From: an uncultured Lachnospiraceae bacterium
GTDB lineage: Bacteria > Bacillota > Clostridia > Lachnospirales > Lachnospiraceae
Reading direction: 5' to 3'
Length of the DNA stretch: 10,942 nucleotides
Assembly: GCA_948665105.1 (NCBI GenBank)
Contig: CAPNGW010000050.1
Span: forward strand, 1-10,942
Position numbers and translations under genes: made by a program. Under the pieces are notes generated by a model. It was not told the DNA's origin. It searched no databases and saw only the letters and a program-made list of their open reading frames with translations. Of this stretch, positions 5,696 to 10,942 are shown in pieces (position 1 is the first letter of the stretch; the number at the start of each line of letters is the position of its first letter).

Positions 5696-6661
5696 ATGCA
5701 GCAGGAATTACTGTCCAGGTTAAAAGAGATTTCCCCGGAGGAGCAGGCCATCCTTTCGGGAAAGCCAGAAATTGAGAAAAGCATGTATACACAAAACCGG
5801 GAATTTATCATTGACGGCAAGCGGATGATGAATAAGGGAAAGCTTATGGATATCCGCACACACACCCGCTTTGTGCATTTTCCCAGACATAGCCATGATT
5901 ACATTGAAATCATCTACATGTGTTCCGGGAAAACCACCCACATCATCAACGGAAGGGAGAAGGTTCTGTTGAACAAGGGGGACTTGCTGCTTTTAAACCG
6001 CAACGCCACCCATGAAATCTATCCCGCTCTGGAGGACGATGTTGCGGTGAACTTTATTGTACTGCCGGAATTTTTCGACAAGACCGTTGAGATGGTGGAG
6101 GATGAGAACGTCATTCGGGATTTTATTGTGGGAAGCCTGCAGCAAAGGGGAAACGGCCGAGACTACATCTATTTTAAGGTGGCTGATATTTTGCCGGTAC
6201 AGAATCTGATTGAAAATATGATATGGTCCCTGGTACATAAACAGGGCAACACCCGAAATATCAACCAGACCACCATGGACCTTCTGATGCTGCAGCTGGC
6301 CAATTACACGGACCGCATTGAAGGCACCAGCCCCGGTCAGTACGAGCAGAACCTGATGCTTCGGGTGCTTCGGTATGTGGAGGAGAACTATAAGGAAGGG
6401 ACGTTGACGGAGCTGGCGGAGCTCTTAAATCAGTCCGTCACGGGACTGAGCCGTTTTATCAAGAAGAATTCGGGGCAGAATTACAGGCAGCTTGTGCAGC
6501 AGAAGCGGTTGAATCAGGCGGTTCTGCTTTTGACCACCACCAGACTGACTGTGGAGGAAATCATTCTGGCGGTGGGGTATGACAATACAAGCTACTTTCA
6601 TCGGATTTTCCGGGAACGATACGGCGTGACGCCGAAAAAGTATCGGGACGAGAGAAAATAG
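5696..6661 (+). CDS. AraC-family transcriptional regulator with cupin sensor domain
   Basis: This 321-residue DNA-binding regulator has an N-terminal AraC-type cupin sugar-sensing domain (about residues 55-150, with the RHSHDYIEI metal/ligand motif at 64-72 and KGDLLLLNRNATHEIYP) and a C-terminal double helix-turn-helix. The first helix-turn-helix is near 236-258 (TLTELAELLNQSVTGLSRFI) and the second near 284-307. The classical AraC signature closes the protein: GYDNTSYFHRIFRERYG-TP-YR. The ATG at 5696 is preferred because GGAGAAGAG (5683-5691) gives a 9-base spacing; the in-frame GTG at 5681 overlaps that ribosome binding site and has none of its own. It lies two genes upstream of rhaB-rhaA in the same orientation, so a rhamnose-responsive activator (RhaR/RhaS-like role) is plausible but inferred only from position. 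The family is certain; the inducer is not. Confidence 0.96.
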   Translation: MQQELLSRLKEISPEEQAILSGKPEIEKSMYTQNREFIIDGKRMMNKGKLMDIRTHTRFVHFPRHSHDYIEIIYMCSGKTTHIINGREKVLLNKGDLLLLNRNATHEIYPALEDDVAVNFIVLPEFFDKTVEMVEDENVIRDFIVGSLQQRGNGRDYIYFKVADILPVQNLIENMIWSLVHKQGNTRNINQTTMDLLMLQLANYTDRIEGTSPGQYEQNLMLRVLRYVEENYKEGTLTELAELLNQSVTGLSRFIKKNSGQNYRQLVQQKRLNQAVLLLTTTRLTVEEIILAVGYDNTSYFHRIFRERYGVTPKKYRDERK

Positions 6662-6712
6662 CATATGTATTCGCAATTTGAGGATATGTGAAAGAAGCCG
6701 CTCTTTTTTCTA

Positions 6713-6755
6713 GTACAGTAATGGAGGCATGGAGACATGCTTCGATATTACGTAC
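6713..6755. promoter_or_regulatory. Imperfect dyad upstream of the XRE-TPR regulator
   Basis: Nested inverted repeats share one centre: GTACAGTAAT (6713-6722) against ATTACGTAC (6747-6755) with one extra base, and inside them GCATG (6727-6731), GAGA, CATGC (6736-6740). No T tract follows, so it is not an obvious terminator for araC. It sits 20-62 bases before the regulator start, a suitable place for an operator or a leader structure. Confidence 0.35.
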
Positions 6756-6774
6756 GAAAGAAGGGGCGAGGATA

Positions 6775-7707
6775 ATGGCAAATTATACAATCGGGAAAAT
6801 GATTGCGGAAACCCGAATGGAACGAGGATATTCACAGGAGGAGTTAAGCTTTGGAATTTGCAGTACATCATCAATGTCACGAATTGAGAACGGAGAACAG
6901 GCGCCCGGCAGAAAAATCTACGAGGCGCTTTTTCAGCGTCTGGGGATTTCGGATTCCATTTACAATATTTTTGTAAGCCGGGAAGAAATGGAGCTGTATC
7001 AGCTAATCCAGGAGCTGGCATGGAAGCTGGAAAACCTGGATTTTACAGGGGTAGACGAATTGCTCACCTGCCTGGAGAAGAACATCCGGCAAAAAGATTT
7101 TCTGGAAAGGCAGTATCTGCTGTTTGCCAAGGCCAGCCTGCTGAAGAAAAATGGCGGGGATGGGAGAGAGGTTATGAGATTGCTGCTCAATGCCATCCGC
7201 ATCACCATGTGGGATTTTGAAGAATGCTGGGACTTTCGGCGTCATTTACTGACCTTTGATGAGATTACGGTGCTTAACAGCATTGCATTGGAGCTATACG
7301 CAGCCGGAGAGAAGAACAAGGGAATGCGTCTGTTGTATAAGCTGAAAAATTATCTGGATGAGCACGTCATGGATGAAAAAGAAAAAGCGAAAAAGTACCC
7401 GGTCATCCTCAACAATATAGCCATACGGCTGGGAAATGATTTGAAAAAATATGAGGAAGCCTATGAGATTTCTGACCAGGGAATCCGGTTCTGTGTCCGC
7501 CACAATAAACTAGCAACCCTGCCTTATCTTATTAATAACAAGGCCTGCGCGGCCTATGAGATGAAGCGTCCAAAAGAGGCAAAATTGCTATTTCATCAGG
7601 CCATGGTCCTGTTTGCGGTCTGCGAAAAGCACCAGCTTGCAAACAAGATACGGGATGAAATAGCAATTCGGTATAAGATTCATTTGAAGCTATGTTCCCT
7701 CGATTAG
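6775..7707 (+). CDS. XRE-TPR regulator of RRNPP type, putative peptide-pheromone receptor
   Basis: This is a 310-residue cytoplasmic regulator. Residues 6-60 form an XRE/Cro-type helix-turn-helix (IGKMIAETRMERGYSQEELS, then STSSMSRIENGEQAPGRKIY). The rest is helical with TPR-like pairs, clearest at residues 205-300, where inner helices carry paired asparagines (VILNNIAIRLG, N213/N214; PYLINNKACAAYEM, N254/N255). Asparagines at such positions clamp peptide backbones in Rgg, PlcR, NprR and Rap, so a peptide-binding role is inferred. The ATG at 6775 is chosen over a GTG 29 codons upstream because the XRE domain begins right after it and AAGGGGCGAGG precedes it. The gene converges on a small exported-peptide gene and overlaps it by 18 bp at the 3' ends. 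It may instead be an orphan XRE-TPR regulator with another ligand. The fold is certain; the pheromone role is probable. Confidence 0.93.
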   Translation: MANYTIGKMIAETRMERGYSQEELSFGICSTSSMSRIENGEQAPGRKIYEALFQRLGISDSIYNIFVSREEMELYQLIQELAWKLENLDFTGVDELLTCLEKNIRQKDFLERQYLLFAKASLLKKNGGDGREVMRLLLNAIRITMWDFEECWDFRRHLLTFDEITVLNSIALELYAAGEKNKGMRLLYKLKNYLDEHVMDEKEKAKKYPVILNNIAIRLGNDLKKYEEAYEISDQGIRFCVRHNKLATLPYLINNKACAAYEMKRPKEAKLLFHQAMVLFAVCEKHQLANKIRDEIAIRYKIHLKLCSLD

Positions 7708-7845
7708 ATCACCCAGGAAAAATGCAACAGCGGGAAGATCCTGATTTCCCATGTCTGCGCGTTTGGCGGGTACGAGAATACCGGCAGCAAGGACTGCCAG
7801 TATCAGAACCAATACAAGGCAGAGCTTTTTCAGGCTTTTTTGCAT
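7690..7845 (-). CDS. Small secreted peptide precursor, candidate pheromone of the XRE-TPR receptor
   Basis: This is a 51-residue precursor. A positive start (MQKSLKK) is followed by a hydrophobic core, LCLVLVLILAVLAAGILV (8-25), and a signal-peptidase-like V-P-A site at 25-27. The predicted exported tail is K28-T51, ending DLPAVAFFLGDLIEGT. It has no lipobox, no cysteine in the tail and no AgrD-like thiolactone motif. The ATG at 7845 has a textbook ribosome binding site (AAGGAGGTG, 8-base spacing from GGAGG) and a good promoter, so this is a real gene despite its size; an in-frame ATG 31 codons upstream lacks those signals and lies before the promoter. It converges on the XRE-TPR gene and shares 18 bp of 3' overlap. 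Small Sec-exported precursors beside XRE-TPR receptors are the hallmark of RRNPP signalling. The mature peptide cannot be fixed from sequence; a short membrane peptide or toxin is the main alternative. Confidence 0.8.
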   Translation of the reverse strand: MQKSLKKLCLVLVLILAVLAAGILVPAKRADMGNQDLPAVAFFLGDLIEGT

Positions 7846-7851
7846 GGAGTT

Positions 7852-7860
7852 CACCTCCTT
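7852..7860 (-). promoter_or_regulatory. Strong ribosome binding site of the small peptide gene
   Basis: AAGGAGGTG on the minus strand is a 9-base match to the anti-Shine-Dalgarno, 8 bases from GGAGG to the ATG at 7845. It decides the start and supports translation of this short gene. Confidence 0.85.
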
Positions 7861-7875
7861 TCCACGATGCACCTT

Positions 7876-7904
7876 TTTATAAGGCGCGAAAGCCTTATAG
7901 GCAA
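7876..7904 (-). promoter_or_regulatory. Promoter of the small peptide gene
   Basis: On the minus strand, TTGCCT (7904-7899, 4 of 6 to TTGACA) and TATAAA (7881-7876, 5 of 6 to TATAAT) are separated by exactly 17 bp. The start point would be near 7869, giving a leader of about 24 bases that holds only the ribosome binding site. Confidence 0.7.
7878..7899. promoter_or_regulatory. Perfect palindrome inside the peptide promoter, candidate operator
   Basis: TATAAGGC (7878-7885), spacer GCGAAA, GCCTTATA (7892-7899): perfect 8-bp arms lying precisely between and touching the -35 and -10 boxes. A bound protein would block or re-shape the promoter. The adjacent XRE-TPR regulator is the natural candidate binder; this is inference. 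Confidence 0.6.
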
Positions 7905-7966
7905 GATGATTGTAAGACACCGGGGGATTATGAGCCATTCCAAATGACGGGAAATTTCATGTGTGC

Positions 7967-8005
7967 AAATAAGGACGGTAATTTGGTAAAATACCGTCCT
8001 TATTT
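7967..8005 (+). terminator. 14-bp perfect hairpin: terminator and/or operator before rhaB
   Basis: AAATAAGGACGGTA (7967-7980) pairs perfectly with TACCGTCCTTATTT (7992-8005) across an 11-base loop, followed by ATTTT. It fits a terminator for read-through from the XRE-TPR gene, insulating rhaB. Its right arm covers the -35 position of the rhaB promoter, so it may also act as a protein-binding site. Its outer ATAAGG/CCTTAT bases recur in the palindrome at 7878-7899. Confidence 0.65.
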
Positions 8006-8022
8006 ATTTTGCAAAAAGGCAG

Positions 8023-8028
8023 TATAAT
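8023..8028 (+). promoter_or_regulatory. -10 element of the rhaBA promoter
   Basis: A perfect TATAAT lies 47 bp before the rhaB ATG, giving a leader of about 40 bases. At 17 bp upstream the hexamer is TTATTT, a very poor -35. A strong -10 with no -35 suggests activator dependence, fitting an AraC-type rhamnose regulator. Confidence 0.6.
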
Positions 8029-8074
8029 GAGCATATCCAAAAAAAGAAACGCGTTGCAAAAGAAAGGAGATTCT

Positions 8075-9472
8075 ATGGGCAATTACTATTTGGCTGTGGA
8101 TATCGGAGCCTCCAGTGGCCGCCACATTCTGGGGCATATGGAGAACGGTATCATGAAGCTGGAGGAAGTTTACCGGTTTGAAAATGGAATGGAGGAGCGG
8201 GGCGGGCATCTCTGCTGGAGCCACGACAAGCTCTTTGAACACATCTTGACTGGCCTTGAAAAATGCAAGGAGCGGGGGACCATCCCGGTGAGCATGGGTG
8301 TTGATACCTGGGGTGTGGACTTTGTGCTGCTGGACGAGAATGATAAGGTGCTGGGGGATACCGTGGGCTACCGGGACGGACGGAACAAGGGAATGGACGA
8401 CAAGGTCTATGAAATTATTCCGGAGGATGAATTGTATGCCCGGACCGGTATTCAGAAAGCGATTTTCAATACCATTTATCAGCTCATGGCAGTGAAGACG
8501 GAGAATCCTGAATATATGGAGCGGGCAAAGGCCATGCTGATGACACCGGATTATTTCCACTTTCTGCTGACCGGAGTCAAGATGCAGGAGTATACCATAG
8601 CCACCACCGGCCAGCTTGTGAATCCCCATACCAGGAACTGGGATTATGAGCTCATTGATATGTTGGGCTATAACCGTGACATATTTATGCCCATACATAC
8701 CCCCGGCACTTCGGTGGGACGGTTTACGCAGGAGGTACAAAAACGGGTGGGCTTCGACTGTGAAGTGGTGCTTCCCGGTTCCCATGATACTGCCTCCGCA
8801 GTTCTGTCCGTGCCTGCAAATGACGATGACTTTCTGTATATCAGTTCCGGTACCTGGTCTCTTATGGGCATCGAGACCAGAAAAGCCAACTGCTCTCCTG
8901 AGAGCAAGGCGGCCAACATCACCAACGAGGGCGGCTACGACTACCGCTTCCGGTATCTTAAAAATATTATGGGCCTGTGGATGATTCAAAATGTGAAGAA
9001 GGAGCTTAAGGACCAGTACTCCTTCGCGGAGCTCTGCGACATGGCTTCCCAGTGTGACGATTTTACATCCCGGGTGGATGTGGACGCAGAGTGCTTTATG
9101 GCGCCTGAGAGCATGATTGAAGCCTTAAAGCAGTACTGCCGTGAAACCGGACAGCCCATACCGGAGACCCCGGGCCAGATTTCAGCTGTAATTTACAACA
9201 GCTTAGGCGAGTGCTATGCCAGGACCGCCAAGGAGATTGAGGCGATTATGGGCAGAACCTACAGCCGCATTCACGTGGTGGGCGGCGGCTCCAACGCTGT
9301 TTACTTAAATCAGCTTACTGCAAAATACACAGGCAAGGAAGTGCACGCAGGCCCCACCGAGGCCACCGCCATCGGCAATCTGACGGCTCAGATGCTTCAG
9401 GCAAAGGAATTTTCCTCTGTGGGGGAGGCCAGAACCTGCATCTACAATTCCTTTGGCGTGAAAAAGTATTAA
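8075..9472 (+). CDS. rhaB: Rhamnulokinase
   Basis: This is a 465-residue FGGY-family sugar kinase that phosphorylates L-rhamnulose with ATP to L-rhamnulose 1-phosphate, the second step of L-rhamnose catabolism in the cytoplasm. The N-terminal phosphate-binding motif is YLAVDIGASSGR (residues 5-16). The sugar-binding region has GVDTWGVDFVLLD and GYRDGR. The catalytic aspartate is D238 in LPGSHDTASAV, close to its place in E. coli RhaB as I recall it. The nucleotide-binding loop is VVGGGSNAVYLNQL from 401. The length is close to the family norm. The ATG at 8075 is chosen because AAAGGAGA ends 4 bases before it and the fold begins immediately after; an upstream TTG would precede the promoter -10. 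rhaA follows after 30 bp, so the two form an operon, with aldolase rhaD perhaps further right outside the window. Confidence 0.97.
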   Translation: MGNYYLAVDIGASSGRHILGHMENGIMKLEEVYRFENGMEERGGHLCWSHDKLFEHILTGLEKCKERGTIPVSMGVDTWGVDFVLLDENDKVLGDTVGYRDGRNKGMDDKVYEIIPEDELYARTGIQKAIFNTIYQLMAVKTENPEYMERAKAMLMTPDYFHFLLTGVKMQEYTIATTGQLVNPHTRNWDYELIDMLGYNRDIFMPIHTPGTSVGRFTQEVQKRVGFDCEVVLPGSHDTASAVLSVPANDDDFLYISSGTWSLMGIETRKANCSPESKAANITNEGGYDYRFRYLKNIMGLWMIQNVKKELKDQYSFAELCDMASQCDDFTSRVDVDAECFMAPESMIEALKQYCRETGQPIPETPGQISAVIYNSLGECYARTAKEIEAIMGRTYSRIHVVGGGSNAVYLNQLTAKYTGKEVHAGPTEATAIGNLTAQMLQAKEFSSVGEARTCIYNSFGVKKY

Positions 9473-9502
9473 ACTTGTTATCAGATAAGGAGACTCACGG
9501 AA

Positions 9503-10762
9503 ATGACAAGAAAAGAGCGTTATGAATCTGCAAAAGAGATATACGCCAAAGTGGGTGTGGACACAGAGAAAGCCATGGAGATATTAAAGGAGCTTCCTGT
9601 ATCCCTTCATTGCTGGCAGGGCGACGATGTGACAGGCTTTGACCATGACGGTCCCCTGACCGGAGGCATCCAGACCACAGGCAATTATCCCGGTAAGGCA
9701 ACGACCCCGGAGCAGCTCATGGCTGATATGGAAAAAGTCATGAGCCTCATCCCAGGCAAAATCAAATTAAACCTCCATGCGAGCTATGCCATCATGGAGC
9801 CGGGCCAGTTTGTGGACCGTGACAAGCTGGAGCCCAAGCATTTTGCAAAATGGGTGGAATTTGCCAAAAAACACAAGGTGGGCATTGACTTTAACCCCAC
9901 CTTCTTCTCCCATGACAAGGTGAAGGACGGCCTGACTTTGTCAAGCCCCGATAAGGCCACCCGGGATTTCTGGATTGGGCACGGCAAAGCCTGCATCCGC
10001 ATTTCCCAGTATTTTGCAGAGGAGACAGGCGTTCCATGTGTCATGAATATCTGGACAGGAGACGGCTTTAAGGACGTACCCGCAGACCGCCTGGGCCCCA
10101 GAATGCGCTACAAGGAGTCCATCGAGGCTATCTTAGCCGAGCCCTACGACTATCATAAGGTGAAGCCCTGTGTGGAATCCAAGGTATTTGGCATCGGCGT
10201 GGAGTCCTACACCGTTGGAAGCGCAGAGTTTTCCTTAAGCTTTGCCGCCGCCCACTCCGATAAGTGTATGCCTCTTATGGACAACGGCCATTATCATCCC
10301 ACAGAGATGGTATCCGACAAGATTCCGGCTCTTTTGACCTTCTTCCCGGAAATTGCCCTGCACATCACGCGCCCTGTGCGCTGGGACAGCGACCATGTAG
10401 TGCTCTTTGACGACGAGACCAGAGAAATTGCAAAGGAAATCGTAAGAAACAATGCTACAGACCGTGTTTACATGGCCCTTGACTACTTTGACGCCAGCAT
10501 CAACCGCATTTCCGCATGGACCGTTGGCTTTTGCAGCTGGCAGAAGGCCATGCTCCAGGCGCTGTGTATGCCCAACGAGATGCTTAAGAGCCTTCAGGAT
10601 GAGAACCGCATGACAGAGCTTATGGTTCATCAGGAGGAAATCAAGACCTATCCCTTTGGCGACGTTTGGGCAGAATACTGTGAGCGCTGCGGCGTGGCAG
10701 GAGATGCATCCTGGTTTGAGGAGATTAAAAAGTACGAGGAGGAAGTGCTTTCCAGGAGATAA
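9503..10762 (+). CDS. rhaA: L-rhamnose isomerase
   Basis: This 419-residue cytoplasmic enzyme interconverts L-rhamnose and L-rhamnulose, the first step of the pathway, and supplies the substrate of the kinase encoded just upstream. The length equals the family norm. Strong family motifs run throughout: LHCWQGDDVTGF near the N-terminus, NLHASYA, VMNIWTGDGFKD-PADRLGPR, VESKVFGIGVESYTVGS, DNGHYHPTEM, RPVRWDSDHVV and DYFDASINRI. By comparison with E. coli RhaA from memory, the metal-binding residues are E225, D260, H287 and D327, all present. The start at 9503 has AAGGAG (9487-9492) with a 10-base spacing. It is co-transcribed with rhaB, being only 30 bp from its stop with no promoter or hairpin between. 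Nothing is odd about it. Confidence 0.98.
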   Translation: MTRKERYESAKEIYAKVGVDTEKAMEILKELPVSLHCWQGDDVTGFDHDGPLTGGIQTTGNYPGKATTPEQLMADMEKVMSLIPGKIKLNLHASYAIMEPGQFVDRDKLEPKHFAKWVEFAKKHKVGIDFNPTFFSHDKVKDGLTLSSPDKATRDFWIGHGKACIRISQYFAEETGVPCVMNIWTGDGFKDVPADRLGPRMRYKESIEAILAEPYDYHKVKPCVESKVFGIGVESYTVGSAEFSLSFAAAHSDKCMPLMDNGHYHPTEMVSDKIPALLTFFPEIALHITRPVRWDSDHVVLFDDETREIAKEIVRNNATDRVYMALDYFDASINRISAWTVGFCSWQKAMLQALCMPNEMLKSLQDENRMTELMVHQEEIKTYPFGDVWAEYCERCGVAGDASWFEEIKKYEEEVLSRR

Positions 10763-10942
10763 ACCCGCTTTCGCTTAGGTTAATTGTAGCGGCAAACAGG
10801 ACGCCCCGGCAATGGGATATACCGTATAAGACCCGCTTTCGCTCAGCTCAAGACGTAGCGGTACTAAGCTCGCTGGCCCATAAAGGGCCAGCTCCCTAAG
10901 TGCCGGCGTCTTTCAATGGTCTGTCAGGATAGCATCTTTTTC
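10763..10942. repeat. Two related repeats and nested hairpins after rhaA
   Basis: No gene is seen from the rhaA stop to the right edge. CCCGCTTTCGCTTAG at 10764 and CCCGCTTTCGCTCAG at 10832 start two related units of 29-30 bases, each bounded by CCGCT and AGCGG (10764-10792, 10832-10861). GCTGGCCC (10872-10879), ATAAA, GGGCCAGC (10885-10892) is a perfect 8-bp hairpin. GACGCCCCGGCA (10800-10811) pairs with TGCCGGCGTC (10901-10910) apart from a 2-base bulge, enclosing the second repeat and the hairpin; TTT follows. The whole may act as the operon terminator, a dispersed intergenic repeat, or both. Confidence 0.6.

Noticed and set aside
5439..5865. Minus-strand frames of 117 and 124 codons crossing the palindromic block
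   Set aside because: No ribosome binding sites, they run antisense into araC, and their content is just the inverted repeats read through.
7690..7938. Longer 82-codon version of the peptide gene starting at 7938
   Set aside because: The upstream 31 codons have no ribosome binding site and start before the promoter; the ATG at 7845 has a perfect ribosome binding site and begins a proper signal peptide.
8048..8055. AACGCGTT palindrome between the rhaB -10 and its ribosome binding site, considered as a catabolite (cre) site
   Set aside because: Flanking bases do not fit the cre consensus in either register; only the 8-bp core is palindromic.
8000..8989. Long minus-strand frame (329 codons) opposite rhaB
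   Set aside because: Antisense shadow of a clear rhamnulokinase gene; His/Pro-rich translation without a recognisable domain or ribosome binding site.
1..10942. CRISPR array, rRNA or insertion sequence
   Set aside because: No regularly spaced repeats, rRNA motifs or transposase frames were found on either strand.

Overview
The window looks like chromosomal DNA of a Firmicute of the class Clostridia, most likely a gut Lachnospiraceae of the Enterocloster/Hungatella type. The basis is purine-rich GGAGG ribosome binding sites, TATAAT promoters, moderate G+C, and the gene families present (11-helix NSS transporter, XRE-TPR regulator, Clostridia-type rhamnose genes). The genus is an inference; no search was run.

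Layout. (1) Positions 2-2227 hold the 3' part of a Wadjet-type SMC-like ATPase (JetC) that enters from the left edge. (2) Positions 2372-3739 hold a sodium-dependent NSS symporter, followed by its terminator. (3) Positions 3815-3887 hold a tRNA-Ala(CGC) with its own extended -10 promoter and a terminator. (4) Positions 3942-5142 hold a more AT-rich minus-strand cassette: split zinc-ribbon membrane protein, DUF2085 membrane protein, and Uma2-family nuclease-fold protein. Next to it, at 5290-5389, lies the collapsed remnant of a second cassette copy. (5) Positions 5390-5695 are a gene-free, strongly palindromic stretch in front of an AraC-family regulator (5696-6661). (6) Positions 6775-7707 encode an XRE-TPR regulator of RRNPP type. 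Convergent to it, and overlapping its 3' end by 18 bp, is a 51-codon gene (7845-7690, minus) for a signal-peptide-bearing precursor with a strong promoter and ribosome binding site. (7) Positions 8075-10762 carry rhaB and rhaA, the first steps of L-rhamnose breakdown, followed by repeats and hairpins to the right edge.

The most interesting part is region 6. A TPR-type cytoplasmic receptor/regulator is paired with a tiny exported peptide. A perfect 8-bp-arm palindrome fills the space between the -35 and -10 boxes of the peptide promoter. This is the architecture expected of an RRNPP peptide quorum-sensing circuit, and it sits between an AraC regulator and the rhamnose operon. The pairing is inferred from sequence and layout; the peptide and its operator match nothing I can name.

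The AraC protein is a plausible rhamnose regulator by proximity. The rhaB promoter has a good -10 but almost no -35, and that -35 position is covered by the arm of a 14-bp hairpin, which fits activator dependence. The left-hand defence gene and the tRNA-adjacent cassette suggest that the left half is accessory DNA.
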